A stretch of DNA of 64,000 bases, taken from positions 124,001-188,000 of the forward strand of contig NZ_JACFTB010000005.1 in the NCBI RefSeq assembly GCF_014281965.1, written 5' to 3'. The notes below the pieces were generated by a model, which was not told the DNA's origin, ran no database searches, and was given only the letters and a program-made list of their open reading frames with translations. Shown here piece after piece: positions 16,680-24,923 of the stretch (position 1 is the stretch's first letter; every line of letters begins with the position of its first letter). The DNA is from Rhodococcus sp. BP22. GTDB lineage: Bacteria > Actinomycetota > Actinomycetes > Mycobacteriales > Mycobacteriaceae. A program made the translations under genes and the position numbers.

Positions 16680-18292
16680 GCTTCGTTCTCCCAGGCTCGG
16701 TGCAGCAGAATAATGTTGTCGACCGAGCGCTCCGCGCCCTGCACTCGCTCATCCCAAACCACACGGATTTGTGCAGGTGCCCACACCAGGTACGGCACCG
16801 TCTCGTTGACCTGCGTCTGTATCTTGTCGATGATGTCCTGGCTGGCTTCCTCTGACTGCGAGTTCAGCAGTTCCTCCAGGAGCGCATCCATTTTGGGGTC
16901 CGCGTAGCCGCTCGCATTGTCGCCGGAGTCGCTGCCCAATCCGTCGTACAGGCGAAGGTAGGGCGCTTCGTCGACGAGGTTCATGCCGCCTCGGGCGATA
17001 TCGAAATCATTGACTATGTAGAGCTTTCGGATCAGATCGCTCACGCTGCTGGCCCGGTCGATCGTGACATCGAAGCCGACCGCGCCCAGCATCGCCTGTG
17101 CGGCCAGCGCACCCGCCTCGGCCGTCGGTTCTGCAGTGGTCACATAGGTCAGTTTTCCGTCGTAGCCATCGGCTTTCGCCTCGTTAAGCAGTGCACGGGC
17201 CGCGTCGGGGTCGACCACGAGTGGATCGACGTCGCTGTGCCACGGAGAGCCCTCAGGGAACATCGCCGCGCCCACTGGACTGTCGTTGTTGCCGCCGAAG
17301 GTGCGCTGGTCGATGATCGCCGGGTCGATGGCCAGAGCAATAGCCTGGCGTACTCGGATGTCCTGGCCCGGTCGGCCCTCCCGTTGATTGATGAACGCGA
17401 CCGCCCCCTGCCCTTGAAGGTCACGGTAGCCAGCCCAGCCGTCCTGTTCTACCTGCGCGATCGCGTCGGGGTTGCGAAACATGAAGGCCATGTCCAGCTC
17501 GCCGCTGCGTAGCGAGTCGAGTTGCATGTTGGCGCTGGTGGTCGGAACGAACCGGACCTTGTCCAGATTGGGGCGGCCGGCGTGGTAATCCTCGCGCGCG
17601 GTGAGGACCAGTGCCTCGTCTGGAGCGTAATTCTGCACCGTGAAGGGCCCGGCCCCGATCGGTGTAAATCTGTCGCCGTTCACAGAGGACTCGGCGACGA
17701 TCATGCCTGCCCCGGTGGCGAGCAGCACTGGAAAGTCCTGCCACGGTTGGTTGAGCTGAAATTCCACGGTGCGGTCATCGGCGGTATCGACAGACTTGAC
17801 CACGTGGTTCCAGGTCTGCGAGCCACTGGCGTAGCTGGCGCCGAACCGATCCATGCTCCATTCCACGGCTGCCGCGTCGAGCGGGCTGCCGTCGCTGAAC
17901 GTCGCGTCTTCCGGCAGCGTCATCCGCCATTTCATGCCGTTGTCGTCGACATCGAGCGTTTCGGCGAGTTGAGGGACGAATTTCCCGTCGCGGCTGTCGC
18001 GCTTGACCAGCACGTCATATATCGCGGCCATTTCTGTGCCGCCGGTGGACCCTGCAGCCTGTGTCTCGGCGGGGTCCAGCGTGCGGGGAAACGAGTAGGA
18101 GCCGAAGGTCAGCTCGCCACCGGCCACCGCGTTCGACGAGTCTGCGACCTCGGCGACATATCCGATGGAACCGCCGTCGTCGTTGCCGGTGCCCGAACTG
18201 GCGCATGAGGTCAGCACCAAAGCGCCACCCAGCGCCGCTGCGAGCACCGGCGTCAACCGAGCCGCTGGCCCCCGTTTCATCTGTTTCGTCAT
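16676..18292 (-). CDS. Orphan ABC-transporter substrate-binding lipoprotein (SBP_bac_5)
   Basis: 538 residues. Signal sequence with lipobox LTSC, then a family 5 (oligopeptide/nickel-type) binding fold: ELTFGSYSFPRTLDPAETQ, VPQLAETLDVDDNGMKWRM and PLDAAAVEWSMDRFG are the classic N-terminal blocks. No permease or ATPase gene is nearby, so it must use a transporter encoded elsewhere or act as a sensor. Overlaps the saccharopine-dehydrogenase-like gene (ATGA). A 38-base palindrome sits 61 bases upstream. ATG 18292 chosen for signal-peptide length; a later in-frame ATG at 18280 is also possible. Confidence 0.88.
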   Translation of the reverse strand: MTKQMKRGPAARLTPVLAAALGGALVLTSCASSGTGNDDGGSIGYVAEVADSSNAVAGGELTFGSYSFPRTLDPAETQAAGSTGGTEMAAIYDVLVKRDSRDGKFVPQLAETLDVDDNGMKWRMTLPEDATFSDGSPLDAAAVEWSMDRFGASYASGSQTWNHVVKSVDTADDRTVEFQLNQPWQDFPVLLATGAGMIVAESSVNGDRFTPIGAGPFTVQNYAPDEALVLTAREDYHAGRPNLDKVRFVPTTSANMQLDSLRSGELDMAFMFRNPDAIAQVEQDGWAGYRDLQGQGAVAFINQREGRPGQDIRVRQAIALAIDPAIIDQRTFGGNNDSPVGAAMFPEGSPWHSDVDPLVVDPDAARALLNEAKADGYDGKLTYVTTAEPTAEAGALAAQAMLGAVGFDVTIDRASSVSDLIRKLYIVNDFDIARGGMNLVDEAPYLRLYDGLGSDSGDNASGYADPKMDALLEELLNSQSEEASQDIIDKIQTQVNETVPYLVWAPAQIRVVWDERVQGAERSVDNIILLHRAWENEA

Positions 18293-18331
18293 CTCACGCC
18301 TCTCCGACCTGGCCCGTGTGGTCCAAGTCAC

Positions 18332-18353
18332 TAAGGCGACAGTAGGCGACTTA
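18332..18353. promoter_or_regulatory. Degenerate operator copy
   Basis: 22 bases matching the box TAAAGCAACA-N2-TGTTGCTTTA at about 15 positions (it begins TAAGGCGACAGT and ends GACTTA). It directly abuts the perfect palindrome at 18353 and lies 40 bases before the binding-protein start, suggesting cooperative TetR binding. Confidence 0.35.
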
Positions 18354-18390
18354 ACACCCTTAAAGCAACAGTTGTTGCTTTAAGGGTGTT
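18353..18390. promoter_or_regulatory. Long perfect palindrome, TetR operator (possibly also terminator)
   Basis: 18-bp perfect arms (18353-18370 and 18373-18390) separated by GT, with core TAAAGCAACA-GT-TGTTGCTTTA. Located between the TetR stop and the SBP start, on the promoter side of the leftward SBP/dehydrogenase operon. The same core recurs at 19030-19051. Its strong hairpin could also end the TetR transcript. Confidence 0.7.
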
Positions 18391-18408
18391 GGCAGTGTTC
18401 CGGATCGG

Positions 18409-18999
18409 CTACGGGGTTGGCGCGAACGCTCTCGCGGTCGCCTCCGCAATGGCCTCTACTGTGGCGCTGGTGGCAGGCTTTTTGCCGAAAGTTGTGCTCA
18501 GTAGGAGTGGCCCGACGATCATTTGCAGCACGAAGCGGGCGTTGACGTCCTCACCTACTTCGCCGCGCGCCTTCGCGCGGGCAACCACCTCTGACAGGTC
18601 GCGCAGGATCGGGTTCCAGTGGGTGCGCTGGATCTCCGCTACCTCGGAGTCGACGTCGGACGCGAGCACCGCGTTCAGTGCGATCTCCACCGGGTTGGCA
18701 AAAAAATTCGCGAACTCTCGGGTGAGGGCCTGTACATCGGTGACCCAGGATCCGGTGTCCGGGGCGACGAGTAGTGCCGTGTGCAGCGTGAGGGCCTCTT
18801 CGACCAATGCCACGCGGGTCGGCCACCATCGGTAGACGGTCGACCTGTGGATGTTCGCTCGCTGCGCGACGTCCGCGCCTGAGAATGTGGTGTTGCCCTC
18901 GCGGAGCATCTCCAGCACCGTCGCGGCGACCGTGGTCCGCACGACCTCGCTTCGTCCACCCGAGCGCACGCGTTGGGTTCGGGGTTCATCGCTCGTCAT
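18409..18999 (-). CDS. TetR-family regulator of dioxygenase/SBP module
   Basis: 196 residues. HTH in FSGADVAQRANIHRSTVYRWWPTRVALVEEALTLH, followed by a helical C-terminal domain (TetR_C_11/33 style, not assigned exactly). ATG 18999 matches the family start; the longer open frame crosses the operator. Flanked by the two related palindromes (18353 and 19030), so it probably represses itself, the divergent dioxygenase and the downstream binding-protein operon. Confidence 0.88.
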   Translation of the reverse strand: MTSDEPRTQRVRSGGRSEVVRTTVAATVLEMLREGNTTFSGADVAQRANIHRSTVYRWWPTRVALVEEALTLHTALLVAPDTGSWVTDVQALTREFANFFANPVEIALNAVLASDVDSEVAEIQRTHWNPILRDLSEVVARAKARGEVGEDVNARFVLQMIVGPLLLSTTFGKKPATSATVEAIAEATARAFAPTP

Positions 19000-19029
19000 G
19001 TTGGGATCGTATCTGCCGAACGAATGCCT

Positions 19030-19051
19030 TAAAGCGACAACTGTTGCTTTA
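19030..19051. promoter_or_regulatory. TetR operator, divergent promoter copy
   Basis: TAAAGCGACA-AC-TGTTGCTTTA, one mismatch from perfect symmetry and one from the 18353 core. Lies 31 bases upstream of the TetR ATG and 56 bases upstream of the dioxygenase ATG, so one box can govern both directions. Confidence 0.68.
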
Positions 19052-19107
19052 GTGGGGAATGTCTGGTTGTGTGCATCTAGCCGCAAATTAGACACTCAGG
19101 AGTGCTC

Positions 19108-19965
19108 ATGACCGATCTTCCCCGTATTCACGCCTCCGGGCCCATGCAGGACATCACCGACGCGCTGCAAGAGCATGGTGCCGTGATCGTCGAAGACCTG
19201 CTGGATCAGGATCTGCTGCGGCGCTTCAACGAGGAGCTGGATGTACACCTGAACGAAAGCGCTCAGGGCGACGAGCGAGGCTTCGTCAATGCGGGGGTGG
19301 CGGCCTTCTTCGGCGACCGCACCGAGCATCTGGCCGGGCTGGCTGCCAAGTCCGAAGTGTTCGCCACCGAGGTGCTTACCCACCCGATCTATCGCGCGGT
19401 CTGCGACGAGGTGCTTTTGCCCAACTGCGCGACTTATCAGCTCAACCTTGCCCACGTACTCAACCGCGGACCCGGCGGCACCCCGCAGCCGCTTCATCGA
19501 GACGAGGACGTGTGGGTTCACTTGGCCAAACCGCGGCCGACCATCATGTTGGCCTCGGTGCTGGCCCTGCGTGACTTCACCGCGGACAACGGTGCCACCC
19601 GCGTGATCCCGGGCAGTCACCTGTGGGACGTGCAACGCCGGCCGACCGACGCCGAGGCCATCCCCGCGGTGATGAAGGCGGGCTCGGGCATCATCTATCT
19701 CGGTTCCACAATCCACGCCGCCGGCGCCAACACTACGGCCGACCAGTGGCGCCGGGGGATGCACATCAGTTACAGCGTCGGTTGGCTGCGAACCGAGGAG
19801 AACCAGTACCTGTCGATCCCGCTGGAACAGGTTCGCACCCTGCCGCGCGAGTCGCAGAATATTCTGGGATTCGGCGTGCACGATGCGATCGCGCAGCGCG
19901 GGGGCTATCTCGGCACCGTCGACCTTGCCGACCCTGTCGAGCTGATCGCCGCCGGCAAACTGTAG
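19108..19965 (+). CDS. PhyH-family Fe(II)/2-oxoglutarate dioxygenase
   Basis: 285 residues, phytanoyl-CoA dioxygenase family. Facial triad visible as LHRDED (His130, Asp132) and distal His203 in LGSTIHAAGANTT, with an Arg after TADQWRR for 2-oxoglutarate. ATRVIPGSHLWD is the standard PhyH block. ATG 19108 has CAGGAG 5 bases upstream. It would hydroxylate an imported or endogenous small molecule; the linked dehydrogenase and binding protein suggest uptake, oxygenation and further oxidation of one compound (inference). Confidence 0.87.
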   Translation: MTDLPRIHASGPMQDITDALQEHGAVIVEDLLDQDLLRRFNEELDVHLNESAQGDERGFVNAGVAAFFGDRTEHLAGLAAKSEVFATEVLTHPIYRAVCDEVLLPNCATYQLNLAHVLNRGPGGTPQPLHRDEDVWVHLAKPRPTIMLASVLALRDFTADNGATRVIPGSHLWDVQRRPTDAEAIPAVMKAGSGIIYLGSTIHAAGANTTADQWRRGMHISYSVGWLRTEENQYLSIPLEQVRTLPRESQNILGFGVHDAIAQRGGYLGTVDLADPVELIAAGKL

Positions 19966-20007
19966 GCGCTATGCCAGCCCCTGTGTCCTGGGATGCAAGG
20001 TTCAGCT

Positions 20008-20019
20008 GACCAATTGGTC
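20008..20019. promoter_or_regulatory. Candidate operator upstream of secreted protein
   Basis: Perfect 12-bp palindrome GACCAATTGGTC, followed four bases later by a related GACTTTGGTC copy (20023-20032). Lies in the 196-base gap between the dioxygenase and the secreted-protein gene. No regulator is assigned. Confidence 0.3.
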
Positions 20020-20161
20020 GCAGACTTTGGTCAGTTCTGAGCACTGACAGGGGAATGGCCACGCACCATATCGTGCCGGTTATCGACTCGCGCCGCGGTG
20101 CCGGCGCGTTATGCTCGCGCCGACAAACCGAAAACTCGGAGCAGAGGCAGGAGTTCACATC

Positions 20162-20722
20162 ATGCGACATCATCAGAAATCCAGAAGGCGACAGGTAGTC
20201 GTGCTGGGAGTGATGAGCGCCGCTGTCGGGTTGGTGGCTGCCTTGGCCCCCACTGCGCAAGCTGACGCCGTCGGCCGAGACGTGCCGATGGCCTATCCCC
20301 TCGGCGGGGAGCACACCATTCGGTTCGGTGCGATGACCGTCTGCCATTGGGATCAGGGCAAGGGCATCAGCCCCCTCGAACAGGCCTTGAGTGCCAATGC
20401 CTTCGACGTCGATGCGCCACCGTCGACGAATCCGTTCGACCTTGGGCACTTCTTCCCTTTCAATTCGGCAACCGTGGAATGGACGAACAAGAACACGGGA
20501 CAGTCCGGACGTCAATCGATCTTCACTGTTGGCAACGAGGTCGGCGTCCGTGACATCGACACCGGCATCGGCGACCTCACCGTCAAGGTCACCGCGACTC
20601 GCTCAGCATTTCCCACGTTCGATACCGGTTCGGCAGCGCCGTTCGCCTCAGCGACCCACTCGGAGGTGTTCGAGATCGCCGGGATCGACGTCGACCGCTG
20701 TAACGGCCCCATCGGCGGCTAG
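20162..20722 (+). CDS. Secreted protein of unknown function
   Basis: 186 residues with a clear signal peptide (basic start, VVVLGVMSAAVGLVAALAP, cleavage near AQADA). The mature part is small and beta-rich by appearance, with two cysteines (MTVCHWDQG and DVDRCNGP) likely to form one disulfide. I do not recognise the family; related exported proteins of mycolic-acid actinobacteria often lack assigned roles. ATG 20162 fits the signal peptide; AGAGGCAGG lies upstream. After its stop the same frame continues into a copied DUF6461 gene tail. Confidence 0.75.
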   Translation: MRHHQKSRRRQVVVLGVMSAAVGLVAALAPTAQADAVGRDVPMAYPLGGEHTIRFGAMTVCHWDQGKGISPLEQALSANAFDVDAPPSTNPFDLGHFFPFNSATVEWTNKNTGQSGRQSIFTVGNEVGVRDIDTGIGDLTVKVTATRSAFPTFDTGSAAPFASATHSEVFEIAGIDVDRCNGPIGG

Positions 20723-20763
20723 TCGGCGATCAGCACCTGGTCCGTGCCCGCGGACCGTGAGCG

Positions 20764-20791
20764 GATCGTCGAAACCTGCGGTGGGGCATAG
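20764..20791 (+). pseudogene. Detached copy of DUF6461 gene 3' end
   Basis: 26 of 28 bases identical to the last 28 bases of the DUF6461 gene (15275-15302), including the stop codon and encoding IVETCGGA. No recognisable body of the gene precedes it. Seen directly; likely the scar of a deleted paralogue or of a short conversion event. Confidence 0.5.
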
Positions 20792-20811
20792 CTGTCGGAT
20801 AGGTTCGACAA

Positions 20812-21534
20812 ATGTCCTTTGACGCACGTGCGGTTGCGCTTGGCCTCGTCGCGGTGCTCGGGCTTGTACTTCTGATTGCGGTGGTCGTTCTCGAGTTGTG
20901 GTTTTTCGTGCTGTGGGCGGCGGTGTTGTTGGCTGTGCAGCTCGCAGCGTTTGCCGTGTACGCCTTGATCTACGGCCGCACCGAGCCACCGGAGGGGAGT
21001 GCATCCGTCGTCGCGTTGGGCTGTGAGTTGGGTCCGGGCGGCAGCGTCACTCCATTGTTGGCGAGCCGGTTGGATCGTGCGCTCGAGGTGTACAACGGCC
21101 AGGTCGACGCCGGAGGCTGGCCTGCTCTAATCGTGTCGGGTGGCCAGGGGACCGACGAGTCGGTGCCCGAAGCCACTGCGATGAAGCAGTACCTCGCTGC
21201 GCGGGGCGTCGCGGAGGCGAAGGTCTTTGCGGAGACGGAGTCGCGAAATACCCGTGAGAATCTCGTGTACAGCAAGGAGTTACTGGACTCGGCGGGCCTG
21301 ACGTCCGAGCCGATGATTGTCGTCACCAGTGACTTTCATGTGCTGCGGACAGCAGGGCTCACCCGCGATCTGGCTATCAACGCTCATGTGACGGGGGCCA
21401 GAACTGCCCGGCCCTACTTACAAAAGGCTTTCCTACGCGAATTCGCGGCTGTGCTGCAGCGCTATTGGCAGGCCAACACCGTTTTGCTCGTTGGCATACT
21501 TGTCTTCGTGGTCTTTTTGCAGAACGTCAACTGA
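20812..21534 (+). CDS. YdcF/SanA-like DUF218 membrane protein
   Basis: 240 residues. Two N-terminal membrane helices (about 10-55), a cytoplasmic or exported DUF218 domain with VVALGCELGPGG, LASRLDRALEVY, LIVSGGQGTDESVPEA and AETESRNTRENLVYSKEL (family motif sNTxEN), then a final helix near 215-235. DUF218 proteins bind nucleotide or sugar ligands and are linked to envelope integrity; the reaction is unknown. Overlaps the next gene (TGATG). Confidence 0.85.
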   Translation: MSFDARAVALGLVAVLGLVLLIAVVVLELWFFVLWAAVLLAVQLAAFAVYALIYGRTEPPEGSASVVALGCELGPGGSVTPLLASRLDRALEVYNGQVDAGGWPALIVSGGQGTDESVPEATAMKQYLAARGVAEAKVFAETESRNTRENLVYSKELLDSAGLTSEPMIVVTSDFHVLRTAGLTRDLAINAHVTGARTARPYLQKAFLREFAAVLQRYWQANTVLLVGILVFVVFLQNVN

Positions 21535-22772
21535 TGAACATGAAACTCGCACTCGCGCACGTGACACTGTTGGCGGGGGCGTTCGTGGCGGCGTTGACGC
21601 TGACGACGACGGTCTCGCACAACTTCGCGTTCGTCTCCGGTGGCGACCGCCTCGACGTCTTCTTCGACAGCGCGGCATCCGCGGCGACGCTCGGTGCGAT
21701 TGTTGCGGTGGTGATTGCAACCGTCGTCTCACGCACCCGGAGTGTCGGTGCGGCAGCGGGATTCGGCATCGTGCTACTTGCGGTCGTGTCGCTGGTGCAA
21801 CCGGCAGGGGAACTGCAATTGCGGGCGCTTGCGGCGGGGCTGATTCTCGGCGGCGTCGCGGCACTGACCGGCATGCGGGAGCGTCGTACATTGCAGTGTG
21901 CTCTGGTGGTCGGCGTGGTCTCCGGGGCGGTCATGGCGGGCCCGCTGGAGAGCGAAGGCATCCCGGCTCGCTACGCCGACTACCTCGAACCTGATGCACC
22001 GCAAAGGTATCTACTGGTCGCGCTGGGTGTGTTCGCTGTCCTGTTGGCTGTATCGGCGTGGATGAAAGCGTTCGAAAAAGAACCCGTACCCGTGGACAAC
22101 AAAGGCCGAATGCTGTTGGTAGGGATTGTGATTCCTGTAGCAGGGTTGGTGCTGTACTGGCTGTTTCAGCGATCGGTGTTCAGCCTCGGGACCGGCGAGG
22201 CCATGCAGAATCGGTGGTTACTCGGGCTGGTGGTGATCCCGCTACTGGTCGGCGCGGCGTTCGCCCTTCCTGCTGCGACAGGAGCCGTCGTTTTGGCCGC
22301 GCTGGCATATCTGGGTGCCGGCCCCACCGGGTCGTTCGAGATGTCGACGGCGCTGGTGTTCGTTGCGCTGTTGTTGGCGGGCTCGGTGGTCGGGTGGCGA
22401 TGGCGTTCAGCGATGGTGGGTTTCGCGCTCCTGGCGGTGGTCGCTGCTACGGGATTGTTCACCGATCCACCGGTCGACTGGATCAATATGGGAGCCAATG
22501 CTTTCGTGCTTCCCTTCGCCGTCGGCTTGCTCTACGCGTCGCTGCTTCCTACGGCTACACCCGCCGCGACGATGTCGGTGACGACGCCGATCGCGGTGTC
22601 GATTCCGATCGTCGCCGAGTTCGGTTGGACGGCCTACACCCCGCTCACCACGATCGAGCCGAAGTTCTCCCCGACCGCCTGGATGTGGACGTCCACCGCT
22701 GTTTCCGTCGGCTCGGTCCTGGCGGCGGGTGCGGCATTCGTGGTTCTGCGAAAGCGTCGGGGAGTGGTCTGA
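21534..22772 (+). CDS. Polytopic membrane protein, unknown function
   Basis: 412 residues, about eleven hydrophobic segments spread over the whole length, with short loops and a C-terminal VLRKRRG anchor. No transporter, kinase or enzyme signature is visible. ATG 21534 overlaps the DUF218 stop, so it is translationally coupled and probably acts in the same envelope-related process. Not recognised. Confidence 0.75.
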   Translation: MNMKLALAHVTLLAGAFVAALTLTTTVSHNFAFVSGGDRLDVFFDSAASAATLGAIVAVVIATVVSRTRSVGAAAGFGIVLLAVVSLVQPAGELQLRALAAGLILGGVAALTGMRERRTLQCALVVGVVSGAVMAGPLESEGIPARYADYLEPDAPQRYLLVALGVFAVLLAVSAWMKAFEKEPVPVDNKGRMLLVGIVIPVAGLVLYWLFQRSVFSLGTGEAMQNRWLLGLVVIPLLVGAAFALPAATGAVVLAALAYLGAGPTGSFEMSTALVFVALLLAGSVVGWRWRSAMVGFALLAVVAATGLFTDPPVDWINMGANAFVLPFAVGLLYASLLPTATPAATMSVTTPIAVSIPIVAEFGWTAYTPLTTIEPKFSPTAWMWTSTAVSVGSVLAAGAAFVVLRKRRGVV

Positions 22773-22826
22773 TTCGTTGACTCCGATCTGCTCACGGACA
22801 GAGGGCTGGAGAACTAGCATCCACCC

Positions 22827-23705
22827 ATGAGCCGAGGTGCGTCGTTCGCGCGAGTCGCGGTTGTCTATGTGATTGCCATTGCCGCCGGATTTGTGTGGCT
22901 GGTGTGGGGGCCGGATACCGGCTACTTGTGGCTCGACGGGCTGATCGCCGATCTGATTGCAACGCTGGTGATTTTCGCGGCGAGCCGGATTCACCGCAAT
23001 TCGAGCTTCTACGACGCGTATTGGTCGGTGTTGCCTCCGCTGCTGGCGTTCTACTGGTGGGTCGACGCCGGGGCAGGGGTCGACGAGCTCCGGTGGTGGC
23101 TGATGATGGCGGTGATGCTGGCGTGGTCGGTGCGGCTCACTGTCAATTGGATTTACAGTTTCCCTGGTCTTCATCATGAGGATTGGCGGTATCCGCTGCT
23201 GCGTGAGCGCGCGGGTCGGTTCGGGTTCGGCGCGGATCTCTGTGCGATTCATGTCTTTCCGACACTTCAGGTGTTTGCCGGGCTGATCCCGGTCTATGTC
23301 GTCGCGACGAGGGCCGGTGAGCCGTTCGGTGCGCTCGACGTCGTCGCGTTCGTCGTGGGTGTCGGTGCGGTGAGCATCGAGACGATCGCCGATCTGCAGA
23401 TGCACCGCTTCGTCGCCACCAAGTCGCCGGGTCAGATCATGGACTCCGGATTGTGGTCGTGGTCGAGGCATCCGAATTACTTCGGCGAGTTCGGCGTGTG
23501 GCTTTCGTTCGGGCTGTTCGGGTTTGCTGCCTATCCGGGCGCGTGGTGGGTGTTCGCCGGTGCCGCCGTCATGTTGGCGTTGCTGCTCGGCGCGAGCATT
23601 CCGATGATGGAACAGCGCAGTCTGCAGCGACGGCCCGAGTATGGCGACGTCGTGGCCCGGGTGCCTCGTTTCGTTCCGCGCCCGCCGAAGAAGATTCACG
23701 CGTGA
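22827..23705 (+). CDS. DUF1295 steroid 5-alpha-reductase-like membrane protein
   Basis: 292 residues, about seven helices. The C-terminal signature GLWSWSRHPNYFGEFGVW is diagnostic of DUF1295/isoprenylcysteine-methyltransferase-like and 5-alpha-reductase-like proteins, and SSFYDAYWSVLP lies near the first third. Members are thought to reduce or modify lipid substrates; function unproven. Overlaps the next gene by GTGA. A degenerate copy of its 3' end lies at 31262-31399. Confidence 0.88.
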   Translation: MSRGASFARVAVVYVIAIAAGFVWLVWGPDTGYLWLDGLIADLIATLVIFAASRIHRNSSFYDAYWSVLPPLLAFYWWVDAGAGVDELRWWLMMAVMLAWSVRLTVNWIYSFPGLHHEDWRYPLLRERAGRFGFGADLCAIHVFPTLQVFAGLIPVYVVATRAGEPFGALDVVAFVVGVGAVSIETIADLQMHRFVATKSPGQIMDSGLWSWSRHPNYFGEFGVWLSFGLFGFAAYPGAWWVFAGAAVMLALLLGASIPMMEQRSLQRRPEYGDVVARVPRFVPRPPKKIHA

Positions 23706-24844
23706 GCCGTCCCCGGTTCGTGGTCGCCGGGCTCGGTGACACCGGTGTGCTGACGGCCATTGCGCTTCGACGGCTCGGTGACGTCGTCGGTATCTCCACG
23801 AAGCCGGGGTTCGTCAGTGGTCAAGAGCTCGGCCTGAGGTTGGCCCGCCCGGAGGCGTGGGTGCGTGACTACCGCATCGCGTACGACAGGTTCCGGGGTC
23901 TCGACCATGTGCGCGTCGTGCATGGCAGTGTTTGTGCACTGGACACCGACGCTCGGACTGTCCGCATCACCTGCGCCGACGGCTCTACCGCCGAGGAACC
24001 GTACGACGTCCTGGTGATCGCCACGGGAGTGGCCAACGGTTTCTGGCGTCGACCCACTGTGCAGGACGCTGCGGGTGTCGACGCCGACATCGACTCGGCG
24101 CACCAGCGCATTGCAGCGGCGAATTCGGTGGTGATCGTCGGCGGCGGTGCGGCAGCGTCGAGTTCCGCAGCTCAGGTCGCCGAACGATGGCCGACGAAGA
24201 AGGTGGACCTCTATTTCCCCGGCGAACGTGCACTGCCGCATCATCATCGACGCGTCTGGCAGCGGGTCGAAGCTCGGCTGGCGCGCCTCGGCGTCGGCGT
24301 GCATCCAGGTTTCCGTGCGGAACTGCCGTCGGGCAATGACGCCCATCGATTGACCGACGCACCGGTGACGTGGTCGACGGGGCAGCCGCCCGTGGTGGCC
24401 GACGTCGTGATCTGGGCGATCGGCCGCGTCGAACCGAACACCGCGTGGCTGCCGGGGGAGATGCTCGACGACCGAGGTTTCGTGGCGGTGCAGCCGTCGT
24501 TGCGCGTGGTCGGGCATGAGAATGTGTTCGCGGTAGGTGATGTCGCTGCCACCGATCCGCTGCGGACTTCCGCTCGCAATCGGGGCCACGCGCTCGTTGC
24601 TCGCAACGTTCGTTCGCATCTCGAGGGCTCTTCGCTGCGTGACTACCGACCACCGAAGCGTCGCTGGGGTTCGGTGCTCGGCCCGCAGCGCGATGGGCTC
24701 GTTGTATTCGCCCCGACCGGGCAAGGTGTCCGAGTGTCCGCATGGGCTTCCGACGTCGTACTTCAGCGGCTCATCACCCGGCAGGGGATTTACGGGGGAG
24801 TGCGGAGAACCGGCGGGAAAGTTCCTGCCTCTTTCAATTTATAG
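23702..24844 (+). CDS. FAD-dependent pyridine-nucleotide oxidoreductase (NDH-2/AIF-like)
   Basis: 380 residues. FAD fold VVAGLGDTGVLTAIALRR at the N-terminus, a central NAD(P) fold VVIVGGGAAASSSAAQVAE, and the C-terminal FAD segment ENVFAVGDVAATDPLRTS. No redox-active CxxC is seen, matching the AIF/NDH-2-like group rather than disulfide reductases. GTG start overlaps the DUF1295 stop, so the two are co-translated; a membrane lipid-modifying pair with its own reductase is a plausible but unproven reading. Confidence 0.85.
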   Translation: MSRPRFVVAGLGDTGVLTAIALRRLGDVVGISTKPGFVSGQELGLRLARPEAWVRDYRIAYDRFRGLDHVRVVHGSVCALDTDARTVRITCADGSTAEEPYDVLVIATGVANGFWRRPTVQDAAGVDADIDSAHQRIAAANSVVIVGGGAAASSSAAQVAERWPTKKVDLYFPGERALPHHHRRVWQRVEARLARLGVGVHPGFRAELPSGNDAHRLTDAPVTWSTGQPPVVADVVIWAIGRVEPNTAWLPGEMLDDRGFVAVQPSLRVVGHENVFAVGDVAATDPLRTSARNRGHALVARNVRSHLEGSSLRDYRPPKRRWGSVLGPQRDGLVVFAPTGQGVRVSAWASDVVLQRLITRQGIYGGVRRTGGKVPASFNL

Positions 24845-24923
24845 CTGGGTGAGGGGCTTGCGGCAAGGCCCCCATAGCGCTGCACAATCGTCAGTCCACG
24901 TACTGCGACAGACGGAGATCGAC

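Noticed and set aside
18353-18390. Interpretation of the palindrome solely as an intrinsic terminator
   Set aside because: No T-tract follows on either strand, and its core recurs at the divergent promoter, which fits an operator better.
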